A stretch of DNA of 64,000 bases from a bacterium (GTDB lineage Bacteria; Pseudomonadota; Alphaproteobacteria; Rhodobacterales; Rhodobacteraceae), in contig WGOE01000009.1 in the NCBI GenBank assembly GCA_016124195.1, positions 241,645 through 305,644 on the forward strand. Direction: 5' to 3'. The translations under genes and the position numbers were made by a program. A model generated the notes under the pieces. It was not told the DNA's origin. It ran no database searches and worked only from the letters and a program-made list of their open reading frames with translations. Shown one piece after another: positions 45,626 through 54,841 of the stretch; the stretch's first letter is position 1, and the number at the start of each line of letters is the position of its first letter.

Positions 45626-46192
45626 ATGTCACCGCAAGTCTCCGCTTCGCCCTCGCTTTGCGTCTTTTGCGGCGCGCGCATGGGGCGCAATCCGGTGCAT
45701 CAGGCGGCGGCGCGGGCCACGGGGCTTGCCATCGCGGCGGAAGGCTGGCGGCTGGTCTATGGTGCGGGCGATGTGGGCCTGATGGGGGAAGTGGCCCGCG
45801 CGGCGCAAGAGGCCGGAGCCGCAACGCTGGGCGTCATCCCGACCCATCTTCTGGCGATGGAGGTCGGCAAGCGCGACCTGACCACTTTTATCGTGACCGA
45901 GACCATGCATGAACGCAAGAAGGTCATGTTCATGAACGCCGATGCGATCGCTTTGCTGCCGGGCGGCGCGGGCTCCCTGGACGAATTCTTCGAAGTGCTG
46001 ACCTGGGCGCAGATCGGGCTGCATGCCAAGCCGATCTGGCTGGTGGATGTGGGGGGCTATTGGCAGCCGCTTCTGGCGCTTCTGGATCACGTCATCGCCG
46101 AGGGCTTTGCCGATCCGTCGCTGCGCGGACAGTTTCACGTGCTGGCCGATGTACCCGCGCTGCAGGCGGCGATGCGCTCTTTTCGAGCCTGA
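45626..46192 (+). CDS. LOG-family protein (TIGR00730), cytokinin riboside monophosphate phosphoribohydrolase-like
   Basis: 188 residues of the Rossmann-fold LOG family: SLCVFCGARMGRNP at the start, LVYGAGDVGLMG, the catalytic arginine region ETMHERKKVMF and LPGGAGSLDEFFE. The last differs from the usual PGGxGTxxE by Thr to Ser. Family enzymes hydrolyse nucleoside 5'-monophosphates to base and ribose-5-phosphate; in plants this activates cytokinins. The bacterial role is generally nucleotide housekeeping. It is divergent from the LysM gene by 108 bases. Confidence 0.9.
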   Translation: MSPQVSASPSLCVFCGARMGRNPVHQAAARATGLAIAAEGWRLVYGAGDVGLMGEVARAAQEAGAATLGVIPTHLLAMEVGKRDLTTFIVTETMHERKKVMFMNADAIALLPGGAGSLDEFFEVLTWAQIGLHAKPIWLVDVGGYWQPLLALLDHVIAEGFADPSLRGQFHVLADVPALQAAMRSFRA

Positions 46193-46222
46193 CGCTCGCG
46201 CGGCACGAGGTGGCCGCGAAGA

Positions 46223-46270
46223 CCCCCGAACGCGGAAGCCCCCCGAACGCCAGGCCCCCCGAACGCCAGG
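46223..46270. repeat. Three tandem 16-bp units after the LOG gene
   Basis: Two exact copies of CCCCCCGAACGCCAGG (46239-46254, 46255-46270) follow a degenerate copy at 46223-46238. They lie between the LOG stop and the sodB terminator and code for nothing visible. Confidence 0.75.
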
Positions 46271-46296
46271 CCCCCCAATCAGGGCCGCGCCCAAGC

Positions 46297-46326
46297 AAAA
46301 GGCCCGCCCCCATGACGGGGCGGGCC
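46297..46326 (-). terminator. Intrinsic terminator of sodB
   Basis: GGCCCGCCCC (46301-46310) and GGGGCGGGCC (46317-46326) form a perfect 10-bp stem. Read on the minus strand it is followed by TTTTGCTTGG, 30 bases after the sodB stop. Confidence 0.88.
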
Positions 46327-46355
46327 GGATCTGCAAGCTTGTGGCGCGGATCCTG

Positions 46356-46955
46356 TTACAGGCGTGCCGCCACCGCTTCCCAGTTCACCAGCTTGTCGAG
46401 GAAGTTGGTCAGATAGGCCGGGCGCTTGTTGCGGAAGTCGATGTAGTAGGAATGTTCCCACACATCGCAGCCCAGCAGCGCGGTCTGATTGAAGCAAAGC
46501 GGGTTCACGCCGTTCTCGGTCTTGGTGACCTTGAGCGCGCCCGTCGCGTCCTTCACCAGCCAGGCCCAGCCCGAACCGAACTGGCCAGCCCCGGCGGCGG
46601 CGAAATCTTCCTTGAACTTGGCGACCGACCCGAAAGCCTCGACCAGCGCCTTTTCCAGGACGCCCGGCATCTTCTTGTCGCCCGGGCCTATGATCTGCCA
46701 GAACAGCGCATGGTTCCAGTGCTGGGATGCATTGTTGAAGATGCCGTTCTGCGCCACGGCGCCGGCCTGATAGGTGCCCTTGACGATATCCTCGACCGAT
46801 TTGGTTTCCCACTCGGTGCCCGCGATCAGCTTGTTGCCGTTGTCGACATAGGCCTTGTGGTGCAGATCGTGGTGATATTCGAGGGTTTCCTTCGACATGC
46901 CCAGAGAGGCGAGCGCGTCATGCGCGTAAGGAAGATCGGGAAGGGTGAAAGCCAT
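46356..46955 (-). CDS. sodB: Superoxide dismutase, iron-type (Fe/Mn family)
   Basis: 199 residues. Metal ligands by alignment with E. coli SodB are His28 (LEYHHDLHH), His82 (SQHWNHALFW), Asp164 and His168 (GCDVWEHSYYIDF). Gln78 sits where iron enzymes carry the active-site glutamine, favouring Fe or cambialistic use over Mn. No signal peptide, so cytosolic. It has its own promoter (46989-47017) and terminator. Confidence 0.96.
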   Translation of the reverse strand: MAFTLPDLPYAHDALASLGMSKETLEYHHDLHHKAYVDNGNKLIAGTEWETKSVEDIVKGTYQAGAVAQNGIFNNASQHWNHALFWQIIGPGDKKMPGVLEKALVEAFGSVAKFKEDFAAAGAGQFGSGWAWLVKDATGALKVTKTENGVNPLCFNQTALLGCDVWEHSYYIDFRNKRPAYLTNFLDKLVNWEAVAARL

Positions 46956-47262
46956 CGGAGTCTCTCCTGTTCAGATTTCCGTTGCCTCTATAAGTGCCCA
47001 TGGCGGGCCGAGGTCAAGAGCCAAGCCGCCCCTCACCTTCGGTTATTGCCCTGTCCCGCGGCCCTGACATCACGCCTGCGTGATCGCCGAAGTGGCCCGG
47101 CCCGTCGGGACCGGGCCCGGAGGGCCGTGGCCGAAGTCACCCCCCAAGTGGGCGCGCGCGACGCCCCGGACCCGCGCCGATCCGGCACCTTGGCACGCGA
47201 TGGCCAAGCCTGCCGCCAGCAAGGCCGCATCCTGCCGCCAAGCCAAACCGGGGTTGGCCGCC
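46956..47262. other. Intergenic region between sodB and the exported unknown gene
   Basis: 307 bases. The first 65 hold the sodB leader and promoter. A GC-rich imperfect hairpin (GGCCCGG with CCGGGCC) lies near 47096-47120. No gene is supported in the rest. Confidence 0.5.
46989..47017 (-). promoter_or_regulatory. Promoter of sodB
   Basis: On the minus strand TTGACC (47017-47012), a 17-base spacer, then CTTATA (46994-46989), 34 bases ahead of the sodB ATG. Both boxes are close to consensus. Confidence 0.6.
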
Positions 47263-47694
47263 CTAGGACTGCGGCACGCAATGCCCGCTGGAGGTTTCGT
47301 CGTTCTTGAAGCCCGAAAGGATCACCCCTTCATAAACGCTCGCCGAGTTCTTGATGAATGTCACATTGAACACGGCCCTGCGCTGCCCGCCGCGCTTGAT
47401 CGGCAGGTCCTCGACGGTCCAGTCGAAATCCAGACGGTCTGGGTTGTCATCCTTGACCTGCGCCAAAAGAGGCCGGTTGTAGAGCTTGTGGATCAGCGGG
47501 TTCATGACTTCGATCTGATTGGTCGCCAGATCCCTTATGATGACCAGATGGTCGGGGATGACATGGCGGTAATCCACGGTCAGAAGACAGCGGTAGACTT
47601 CCTTGCCGGGCGGCACCGTCGTGGCGGCCGCGGCAAGGCCGCCCCAGAATGTCAGACCGGCACACAGGCCGGCAATTAACCTCAGCTTTGCCAT
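47263..47694 (-). CDS. Exported protein of unknown function
   Basis: 143 residues from the ATG at 47694 (AGGG site); the frame continues to 47799 without support. A cleavable signal is evident (LRLIAGLCAGLTFWGGLAAA). The mature part has two Cys (EVYRCLLTVDYRHV and GHCVPQS at the end) that could form a disulfide, and mixed strands such as VEDLPIKRGGQRRAVFNVTF. I do not recognise the family. It is probably periplasmic. Confidence 0.7.
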   Translation of the reverse strand: MAKLRLIAGLCAGLTFWGGLAAAATTVPPGKEVYRCLLTVDYRHVIPDHLVIIRDLATNQIEVMNPLIHKLYNRPLLAQVKDDNPDRLDFDWTVEDLPIKRGGQRRAVFNVTFIKNSASVYEGVILSGFKNDETSSGHCVPQS

Positions 47695-47892
47695 TCTTGA
47701 CCCTCCGAAAGGGCCTCTGCCACTTGGGGCGAGGCTGATCCAGGCGAAGCCGGGGCCAGCAAGGCAAGTCAGCCGCAGCCGCGTCTTCCCATGGCCCACG
47801 GTCTACGCATGCGGCCGATGGCCTGTCCAATCACGTTCTGCGGCGTGGCGTTTGGGGTACCTATTCCGCGCAACGCGCTGGCCAGCCGGGTT

Positions 47893-48477
47893 TCACCACA
47901 GCTCGGACCCGGGCTGAGCCGCGTTCTGCAAAAGTCCCATCACATAACCCGCGACCGACCGGAAGCAGACCAGGGTGAAGCCGTCATCCTGATGCCAGAA
48001 GGCCGCGGCGACCTGGGCCGCGCGGGTGCGGCGCAGCTCGCCCGGCTCCAGCCGGTCGAGGTCGGCCGGGCAGAGCTTGCGCAGGACCTGATCGGCCTTG
48101 GCGCCGCTGATGCGAAAGACCGCCCGCGCGTCCGAGACATCGGCCACCAGATGGTGCTGGCCCTTCAAGCTGTCCGAAAGGCGCGCCACGGCGGCCGAAA
48201 CCTCGGCATAGGGCACCACCAGCAGATACTCGTCCGGCCCCATCCAACCGGCTGCCCTGTCGCCGCCGACCACGATGCGGCGCATCTCCGGCAGGGTCAG
48301 GCCCAGGGCCTGCAGGGCTTCGGCCAGCCCGGGCACATCGGGCTTGACGCGCAGGGTGATCATGCCCAGGGGGCCGATTTCGCGGATCGAAGCGAAGCCC
48401 TCGAACGACGGGTTGCCGAGCGCTGAAACGGCGGCAGAGACGGGCGCCGATACGATTGTGGAGACGGGATCAGCCAT
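47893..48477 (-). CDS. soxG: Sarcosine oxidase gamma subunit
   Basis: 194 residues from the ATG at 48477 (GGAG site), overlapping soxA by eight bases. The gamma subunit of heterotetrameric sarcosine oxidase has no cofactor of its own but is needed for the complex. Segments IREIGPLGMITLRV, WMGPDEYLLVVPY and HHLVADVSDARAVFRISG follow the family's folate-binding-like (YgfZ/GcvT-type) fold. It is last in the order B-D-A-G. Confidence 0.92.
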   Translation of the reverse strand: MADPVSTIVSAPVSAAVSALGNPSFEGFASIREIGPLGMITLRVKPDVPGLAEALQALGLTLPEMRRIVVGGDRAAGWMGPDEYLLVVPYAEVSAAVARLSDSLKGQHHLVADVSDARAVFRISGAKADQVLRKLCPADLDRLEPGELRRTRAAQVAAAFWHQDDGFTLVCFRSVAGYVMGLLQNAAQPGSELW

Positions 48478-51466
48478 TGTTGCGGGCTCCTTCCTTGTCG
48501 TAAAACACCGGGTCGACGATCCTGGCCTTGACCGGCGCACCGCCGATCTTGGTGAATTCCACCACCTCGCCCAGCCGGTCCATGCCGCCCTTGATCAGCC
48601 CCATCGCGATGCCCTTCTTCAGCGTCGGCGAATAATAGGTCGAGGTGACGCGGCCCTGGGTGTTGCCCTGCCCGTTGGCATTGACGCCCTGCGCCAAAAT
48701 ATAGGCGCCATCGGGGATGACCGAACCATCCAGCGTCTCGAACCCCGCGAGCTTCCAGCGGTCGGGGCTGGACAGATAGCTGCGCTCCTGCCCGCGCTTG
48801 CCCAGATAATCGGCTTTCTTCTTGGAGATCGCCCAGCCGAGGTTGAGGTCTTGCGGCACGACCGTGCCGTCCGTCTCGTCCCCGATCATGATGAAGCCCT
48901 TCTCGGCCCGCATTACGTGCATGGCCTCGGTCCCGTAGGGCTGCACGCCCAGATCGGCGCCCGCCGCCACCAGCTTGTCCCAAAGGGCCAGGCCATGAGA
49001 GGCCGGTACCGCGATTTCATAGGACAATTCGCCCGAAAAGCTGATCCGGTAGACGCGCACCGGCAGGCCGGCAAGGGTGCCCTCGGCAAAGGTCATGAAG
49101 GGCAGGGTCTCCGCGCTGACATCCATGCCGCCCAGCTTTTCCAGCAGGGCACGCGATTTCGGGCCGGCCACGGCGATCTGGGCATATTCCTCGGTGACAT
49201 TGGCGGTATAGACCTGCCAATCCCACCATTCGCATTGCAGCCAGTCTTCCATATGGGCATGGATGCGCTCGGCCCCGCCGGTGGTGGTGTGGCAAAGCCA
49301 GGTGTCCTCGGCCAGACGCACGACCACGCCGTCATCCGACAGGAAGCCGTTTTCGTTGCACATCAGGCCATAGCGGCATTTTCCGATGCCAAGGTTCGAC
49401 ATCACATTGGTGTAAAGCATGTCGAGGAAGCGCCCGGCATCGGGCCCCTTGACGATCAGCTTGCCCAGCGTCGAGGCATCGAGCATCCCCACATTGCCGC
49501 GGGTGTTGAGAATTTCCCGCTCGACGCTCTGGGCGTGGTTTTCACCGCCCCGGGTGTAGCAATAGGGCCTGCGCCACAGGCCCACAGGTTCGAAATAGGC
49601 GCCGTGGGCTTCGTGCCAGGCATGCATCGGCGTGCGGCGCAGCGGCTGGAAGATCTCGCCCCGCGCCTCGCCGGCCAAAGCACCCAAGGTGACGGGTGTA
49701 TAGGGCGGGCGGAAGGTCGTGGTGCCGACATTCGGGATCTCGGCATTCAGGGCATTGGCCAGCACGGCCAGACCGTTGATGTTGCTGAGCTTGCCCTGAT
49801 CGGTCGCCATGCCCAGCGTGGTGTAGCGCTTGGTGTGTTCGACCGATTCATAACCTTCGCGGGCGGCAAGCTGCACGTCCGAGACCTTCACGTCGTTCTG
49901 ATAATCGAGCCACATCTTGGCGCGCAGCTTGACGCCGGCGCCCTGCGGCATGACCCAGATCGGCTCCAGCGGCGCCTCGTCGCGCGGCTCGGCCTGGGCT
50001 GCGGCAATCGGGTCGGCCCCGGCGGCGGCGGCCCCTGCCTTTGCGGCATCCTGCAGCGCGGCATCGGCGTGCAGCGCGCCATTGGCCGCCCCCGCCGGAT
50101 AGACCATCGCCAGACCGTCATGGCTGATCGGCGGGCGCGCGGCATCGGGGCGGAACATGGCCGCCGCGGCGTCCCATATCAGCTTGCCGCCGCAATGGCT
50201 CCACAAATGCACCACGGGCGACCAGCCGCCCGACATGGCCACCACGTCGCAGGAAATCTCTTCCAGCGCCGCCCCCTCGCCCGCCTGCATGCAAAGCGCG
50301 ACACCGGTGACGCGCTTGCCGCCCTTGACCTTGGCGATGGCCTTGCCGGTCTCGATCCGGATGCCCATCGCGCGGGCCTTGGTGGGCAGGGCGCCGTCGG
50401 CCTGCGCCCGCGCATCGACGATGCATGGTACGGCGAGCCCGGCCTCCTTCAGCGCGATGGCGGTGCGATAGGCGTCGTCGTTGTTGGTCACGACGACGGT
50501 GCGGTCGCCGGGCGAGACGGCCCAGTTCACTACATAGTCGCGCACCGCCGAAGCGAGCATCACACCCGGAATGTCGTTGCCCGCAAAGGACAGCGGACGT
50601 TCCAAAGCGCCGGTCGCGGCCACGATCCGGGTGGCCCGGATGCGCCAGAGCCGCTTTTTCGGCCGCCCGTCGCCGGGCGTGTGATCGGCCACGCGGTCCT
50701 CGGCCAGAACATAGCTGTGGTCATAGACACCGGCGACCATGCAGCGGCTGCGCATCGTCACATTCGGCATCTTTTCAAGGGTTTCGACGGTGTTCTTCAC
50801 CCAGGCTTCAGCCGGAATGCCCTCGATCACGTCGCCATCCACCGGCGCGCGCCCGCCCCAGTGCGGCGCCTGTTCCAGCACCATGACGCGCGCCCCGCCA
50901 GAGGCCGCGGCCAAAGCCGCCTGCAGGCCCGCGATGCCGCCGCCCGCCACCAGCACGTCGCAGAAGGCATAGGCCTGTTCGTAGCGGTCGGCATCCATCT
51001 CGGTCGGCGCCTTGCCGAGCCCGGCCGATTTGCGGATGAAGGGTTCAAAGACATGTTTCCAGGCAAAGCGCGGATGGATGAAGGTCTTGTAATAGAACCC
51101 GCCCGGCAGGAAGCGTGAAAAGGCGTTGTTGATCACGCCCACGTCGAAATCGAGGCTCGGCCAATGGTTCTGGCTCTGCGCCGAAAGCCCGTCAAAGGTT
51201 TCGGTCGTGGTGGCGCGCTGGTTGGGCTCCAGCCGCGCGCCAGCCCCCATGTTCATCAGGGCATTCGGCTCTTCGGCGCCCGAGGCCACGATGCCGCGCG
51301 CCCGGTGATACTTGAAGCTGCGGCCGACCAGCATCTGGTCATTGGCCAGAAGCGAGGCGGCCAGCGTGTCGCCCTTGAAGCCGCGCAGGCGCTTGCCATT
51401 GAAGGTGAATTCAACAGCGGCAGAGCGGTCGATCAGCCGGCCGCCTTTGGAAAGACGCGTGCTCAT
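48470..51466 (-). CDS. soxA: Sarcosine oxidase alpha subunit
   Basis: 998 residues. An N-terminal ferredoxin-like part (VEFTFNGKRLRGFKGDTLAA) is followed by an FAD/NAD-binding domain (DVLVAGGGIAGLQAALAAAS, about 170). A C-terminal GcvT-like folate domain (about 600-990) holds NVGMLDASTLGKLIVKGPDA and ELSYEIAVPASHGLALWDKL. The complex oxidises sarcosine to glycine and H2O2, and in the presence of THF delivers 5,10-methylene-THF. It overlaps soxD (ATGA) and soxG. Confidence 0.96.
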   Translation of the reverse strand: MSTRLSKGGRLIDRSAAVEFTFNGKRLRGFKGDTLAASLLANDQMLVGRSFKYHRARGIVASGAEEPNALMNMGAGARLEPNQRATTTETFDGLSAQSQNHWPSLDFDVGVINNAFSRFLPGGFYYKTFIHPRFAWKHVFEPFIRKSAGLGKAPTEMDADRYEQAYAFCDVLVAGGGIAGLQAALAAASGGARVMVLEQAPHWGGRAPVDGDVIEGIPAEAWVKNTVETLEKMPNVTMRSRCMVAGVYDHSYVLAEDRVADHTPGDGRPKKRLWRIRATRIVAATGALERPLSFAGNDIPGVMLASAVRDYVVNWAVSPGDRTVVVTNNDDAYRTAIALKEAGLAVPCIVDARAQADGALPTKARAMGIRIETGKAIAKVKGGKRVTGVALCMQAGEGAALEEISCDVVAMSGGWSPVVHLWSHCGGKLIWDAAAAMFRPDAARPPISHDGLAMVYPAGAANGALHADAALQDAAKAGAAAAGADPIAAAQAEPRDEAPLEPIWVMPQGAGVKLRAKMWLDYQNDVKVSDVQLAAREGYESVEHTKRYTTLGMATDQGKLSNINGLAVLANALNAEIPNVGTTTFRPPYTPVTLGALAGEARGEIFQPLRRTPMHAWHEAHGAYFEPVGLWRRPYCYTRGGENHAQSVEREILNTRGNVGMLDASTLGKLIVKGPDAGRFLDMLYTNVMSNLGIGKCRYGLMCNENGFLSDDGVVVRLAEDTWLCHTTTGGAERIHAHMEDWLQCEWWDWQVYTANVTEEYAQIAVAGPKSRALLEKLGGMDVSAETLPFMTFAEGTLAGLPVRVYRISFSGELSYEIAVPASHGLALWDKLVAAGADLGVQPYGTEAMHVMRAEKGFIMIGDETDGTVVPQDLNLGWAISKKKADYLGKRGQERSYLSSPDRWKLAGFETLDGSVIPDGAYILAQGVNANGQGNTQGRVTSTYYSPTLKKGIAMGLIKGGMDRLGEVVEFTKIGGAPVKARIVDPVFYDKEGARNNG

Positions 51467-51786
51467 TTGTAACCCTTCCAGTCGGGCCGCTTGGCCTTGA
51501 TCTTGTCCTGCAGCGCCTGTGGCGGGGCAGAGGATTGCGCGGGATAGGTGCCGAACACCTCCAGCGTGGCGGTATCACGCGCGGCCAGGAACCACTTGCC
51601 GCAGCCATAGGCATGACGCCAGCGTTCGAAATGTACGCCCTTGGGGTTCTTGCGGGCGAACATATAGGCCTCGAATTCTTCATCTGTCGAGCCGGGTCCG
51701 AAGCGTTTGAGATGCGCCTCATAGCCCGGCGTCAGTTCGGTCTCATCGGCCATGACACCGCAATAGGGGCATTCAAGCGTCAGCAT
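51463..51786 (-). CDS. soxD: Sarcosine oxidase delta subunit
   Basis: 107 residues from the ATG at 51786 (site AAGGAGG). Zinc ligands Cys6 and Cys9 (CPYCG), His58 and Cys62 (RHAYGCGKW) fit the known SoxD zinc site. The stop overlaps the soxA ATG by four bases. A 277-base gap with a hairpin separates it from soxB. Confidence 0.96.
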   Translation of the reverse strand: MLTLECPYCGVMADETELTPGYEAHLKRFGPGSTDEEFEAYMFARKNPKGVHFERWRHAYGCGKWFLAARDTATLEVFGTYPAQSSAPPQALQDKIKAKRPDWKGYK

Positions 51787-51840
51787 CGCAACCTCCTTGC
51801 GCGGCCGGACCCGCCGCACCGCATTTATCCTTGGTGCAGG

Positions 51841-51865
51841 TCAAAATTTTCGCAGAAAATTTTGA
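51841..51865. repeat. TTC-GCA-GAA hairpin in the soxB-soxD gap
   Basis: TCAAAATTTTC and GAAAATTTTGA form a perfect 11-bp stem around loop GCA. This is the longest stem of the family also found at 9859-9951 and 55558-55633. Here it sits between two genes of one operon, so it may cause partial termination or stabilise one message end. Confidence 0.85.
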
Positions 51866-52063
51866 ATTCAGCGCTGCACCATTCCGTGTGAAATCCCCGC
51901 CAAGCCAAGTCCCCGCAAGGGCTGCACCCGCAGCGCGTGGAAAGCGCCCTGTATCGCGGCAGGGCCAATCTGGCGCGTCGGAATGCCGCTTTGTCAGGCG
52001 GTGCGATGCCCTGCGTGGGTCAGCTGCGAAGCGGGGATGAAGGGGGCTTGCGGTTGTCATGGC

Positions 52064-53311
52064 TCAATGCGCGACCCCGGCGGCCACGCTTTCGTCGATG
52101 AAGCGGCCCTCCTTGAAGCGCCACATGTCGAAGGCCTCGGCCAAGGGTCCCGGCTCGCCCCGCGCCATCAGATCGGCCATGGCCCAGCCTGACCCCGGGA
52201 TCGCCTTGAATCCGCCGGTGCCCCAGCCGCAGTTGATGAAGCAGTTGCCCAGGGGCGTCTTCGAGATGATCGGAGAGCGGTCGCCCGTCATGTCGACGAT
52301 GCCGCCCCATTGGCGCAGCATCTTCAGGCGCGAGATGATCGGGAAGGTCTCGATCAGGGCGCGCAGCGTCTCTTCGATGTGGTGGAAGGACCCGCGCTGG
52401 GTGAAGTTGTTGAACCCGTCGGTGCCGCCGCCGATCACCATCTCTCCCTTGTCGGATTGCGACATGTAGCCGTGCACGGTGTTGGCCATCACGACCACAT
52501 CCATGCAGGGCTTGATCGGTTCCGATACCAGCGCCTGCAGCGCCACCGCCTCGACCGGCAGGCGGAAGCCCGCCATGTCGGCCACCTGCCCCGAATGACC
52601 CGCGACGACGATGCCCAGCTTTCGCGTGCCGATGCGGCCCTTGGTGGTCTCCACCCCGGTCACCACGCCATTCGCCGAGGTGACGCCCTTGACCTCGCAG
52701 TTCTGGATGATGTCCATGCCCATGGCCGAACAGGCCCGCGCATAGCCCCAGGCCACCGCGTCATGCCGTCCGGTGCCGCCGCGCGCCTGCCAGAGCGCGC
52801 CCAGCACCGGATAGCGCGGCCCGTCGATGTTCAGGATCGGGCACAGTTCCTTGACCTTCTGGGGCGAGATGAACTCGGTCGTCACCCCCTGCAGCGAATT
52901 GGCATGGGCGGTGCGCAGATAGCCTCTGACCTCGTGATGGGTCTGGGCCAGCATCATCACGCCGCGGGGCGAGAACATCGCGTTGTAGTTCAGGTCCTGG
53001 CTCAGCGTCTCATACAGCGAGCGGGATTTTTCATAGATCGCGGCCGAGCTGTCCTGCAGATAGTTCGACCGGATGATCGTCGTATTCCGCCCGGTGTTGC
53101 CGCCGCCAAGCCAGCCCTTCTCGAGGATGGCCACATTGGTGATGCCGTGGTTCTTGCCCAGGTAATAGGCGGTCGCAAGGCCGTGGCCGCCGGCGCCGAC
53201 GATGATCACATCGTAGCTGGCCTTGGGGGCCGGGTTGGCCCAGGCGCGTTCCCAACCAAGGTGATTGGTCAGCGCCTCACGCGCCAGGGCGAATGCGGAA
53301 TAGCGTTTCAT
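52064..53311 (-). CDS. soxB: Sarcosine oxidase beta subunit
   Basis: 415 residues from the ATG at 53311 (site AAGGGGG); the frame's extension to 53347 is unsupported. The FAD site is VIIVGAGGHGLATAYYL near residue 36. His183 in GTGRHDAVAWGYARA aligns with the histidine that binds FMN covalently in characterised enzymes. It carries the sarcosine oxidation site. It is first in soxBDAG. It is not part of the unrelated sulfur-oxidising sox system. Confidence 0.95.
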   Translation of the reverse strand: MKRYSAFALAREALTNHLGWERAWANPAPKASYDVIIVGAGGHGLATAYYLGKNHGITNVAILEKGWLGGGNTGRNTTIIRSNYLQDSSAAIYEKSRSLYETLSQDLNYNAMFSPRGVMMLAQTHHEVRGYLRTAHANSLQGVTTEFISPQKVKELCPILNIDGPRYPVLGALWQARGGTGRHDAVAWGYARACSAMGMDIIQNCEVKGVTSANGVVTGVETTKGRIGTRKLGIVVAGHSGQVADMAGFRLPVEAVALQALVSEPIKPCMDVVVMANTVHGYMSQSDKGEMVIGGGTDGFNNFTQRGSFHHIEETLRALIETFPIISRLKMLRQWGGIVDMTGDRSPIISKTPLGNCFINCGWGTGGFKAIPGSGWAMADLMARGEPGPLAEAFDMWRFKEGRFIDESVAAGVAH

Positions 53312-53620
53312 GAAAAGCCCCCTTGAGCGTACAGGCGATGGCGCCATATGACCGCGCCTGTCCTTGCGCCCTCAATCGCAGGCACGCCGCTTATATCCAC
53401 TGCCACAAGCGTCACAATGGGGAAAATTGCGACAAAAGCACCGAGAGGCGATGGCACGCCGGCCCCGCCTGCTTCACAAAGCCGCGCAAGGGGCGGCTTG
53501 CGGGGATTTGCGCTTTTGCTGGGCGGGCGAAGTCGCTAATCAGGCGGCACGCAAGGACCCGGGGCCGCATGGCCGCGGGCACGGCGGATCAGGACGGGTG
53601 ACGAAGGGTTCAGGGCGGGC
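53312..53620. other. Divergent intergenic region soxB / ccmI
   Basis: 309 bases that must carry promoters for soxBDAG on the left and ccmI-ruvX on the right. A 63-codon plus-strand frame at 53348-53539 is Arg/Gly-rich and unsupported. No clear operator or riboswitch was seen. Confidence 0.5.
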
Positions 53621-54841
53621 ATGGTCGGATTTCTGATTGCAGCGGGGGCTATGGCGCTGATGGTGGCGGTCAGCCTGGTGCAGGCTCTGCGCCGGGCCTC
53701 GATGCGCATGGCTCCCGAGGGGGCGGAGGATCTGATCATCTACCGCGACCAGCTGTCCGAAGTGGACCGCGACCTCGCCCGGGGTGTGATCCCCGAGGAC
53801 GAGGCCGGCCGCCTGCGCACCGAGGTGGAGCGCCGCATGCTGCAGGCCGACCGTGCCGCCACGCGCAGCCGTCCCATCTCGCCGGTCAAGCCCGTCCCGG
53901 CCGCGCTTCTGGTCATCGTGGCCCTGCTGGGGTCCGGGGTGCTTTACTGGTCGATCGGTGCGCCGGGCTATCCGGATCTGCCAATTGCCGGCCGTCTGGC
54001 CACGGCCGAAGCCGATTACCGCAACCGCCCGCATCAGGCCGCACTGGAGGCCAAGGCCAAGCCCTTCACCCCGCCGCAAGGCACCGCCCAGGCCGATCTT
54101 GACCTGATGGACAAGCTGCGCACCACCGTGGCGGCCCATCCCGACGATCTGCACGGCCAGACCCTGCTGGCCGAAAGCGAATACAAGCTGGGCAATTTCA
54201 TCGGCGCCCGCAAGGCCGAGGAGGCGGTGATCCGCCTCAAGGGCGCGGATGCCACGGCGCAGGATTACGGCACGCTGGCCGAACTGATGATCAGCGCCGC
54301 GGGTGGCATCGTCACCCCCGAGGCCGAGGCCGCCCTGAACGAGACCTTGAAGCGCAACCCCAAGGACGGGCCCGCCCGGTTCTACATCGGCCTGATGGCC
54401 GCACAGATCGGCCGGCCCGACCGGACCTTCGCCATGTGGAAGCCCTTGCTGGACGAGGGCCCGCCCGATGCCCCCTGGATCACGCCGATCCGGTCGATGA
54501 TCCAGGACGTGGCCGATGCGGCGGGGGTGCAGTTCACCCTGCCCGATGCGGGCAGCAGTGGTGCCGGCCCTTCGGCCTCGGACATGGCCAATGCGGCGCA
54601 GATGAACCCGCAGGACCGCCAGAAGATGATCGAAGGCATGGTGGCCGGTCTGGAATCACGGCTGATGGACGCGGGCGGCCCCGTCGAGGACTGGACCAAA
54701 CTGATCAACGCGCTTGGCGTGCTGGGCGCCAAGGACCGTGCGACCGCCGCCTACGCCAAGGCCCGGGCGGCTTTCGAAGGTCAGCCGGGCGCCCTGTCGG
54801 CACTGAAGGCCGCTGCGGTTCAGGCAGGGATCGGCGGATGA
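53621..54841 (+). CDS. ccmI: Cytochrome c maturation protein CcmI (CycH)
   Basis: 406 residues. Two membrane helices ([40 protein letters not shown]) flank a cytosolic loop with the family signature [21 protein letters not shown] periplasmic TPR-rich domain follows ([40 protein letters not shown]). CcmI chaperones apocytochrome c to the ligase. It is encoded 41 kb from ccmABCDG, a split seen in alphaproteobacteria. The stop overlaps ruvX by four bases. Confidence 0.93.
   Translation: MVGFLIAAGAMALMVAVSLVQALRRASMRMAPEGAEDLIIYRDQLSEVDRDLARGVIPEDEAGRLRTEVERRMLQADRAATRSRPISPVKPVPAALLVIVALLGSGVLYWSIGAPGYPDLPIAGRLATAEADYRNRPHQAALEAKAKPFTPPQGTAQADLDLMDKLRTTVAAHPDDLHGQTLLAESEYKLGNFIGARKAEEAVIRLKGADATAQDYGTLAELMISAAGGIVTPEAEAALNETLKRNPKDGPARFYIGLMAAQIGRPDRTFAMWKPLLDEGPPDAPWITPIRSMIQDVADAAGVQFTLPDAGSSGAGPSASDMANAAQMNPQDRQKMIEGMVAGLESRLMDAGGPVEDWTKLINALGVLGAKDRATAAYAKARAAFEGQPGALSALKAAAVQAGIGG

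Noticed and set aside
40652..46192. A 1,846-codon plus-strand open frame
   Set aside because: It runs antisense through yfgM, the Atm1-type gene and the LysM gene, all of which have full family motifs. Its translation is low-complexity His/Arg/Gly-rich. Only its last 188 codons (45626-46192) are a real gene, the LOG protein.
48275..51118. A 947-codon plus-strand frame
   Set aside because: It is antisense to soxA, which has clear domains. Such long shadows are common in high-GC DNA where stop codons are rare in the opposite frame.
47893..53311. Sulfur-oxidising sox cluster
   Set aside because: Shared gene symbols only. The proteins are sarcosine oxidase subunits with flavin, folate and zinc sites; no SoxXYZ-type sequence is present.
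53348..53539. 63-codon plus-strand frame between soxB and ccmI
   Set aside because: Arg/Gly/Ala-rich, no ribosome site, lies in a region needed for divergent promoters.
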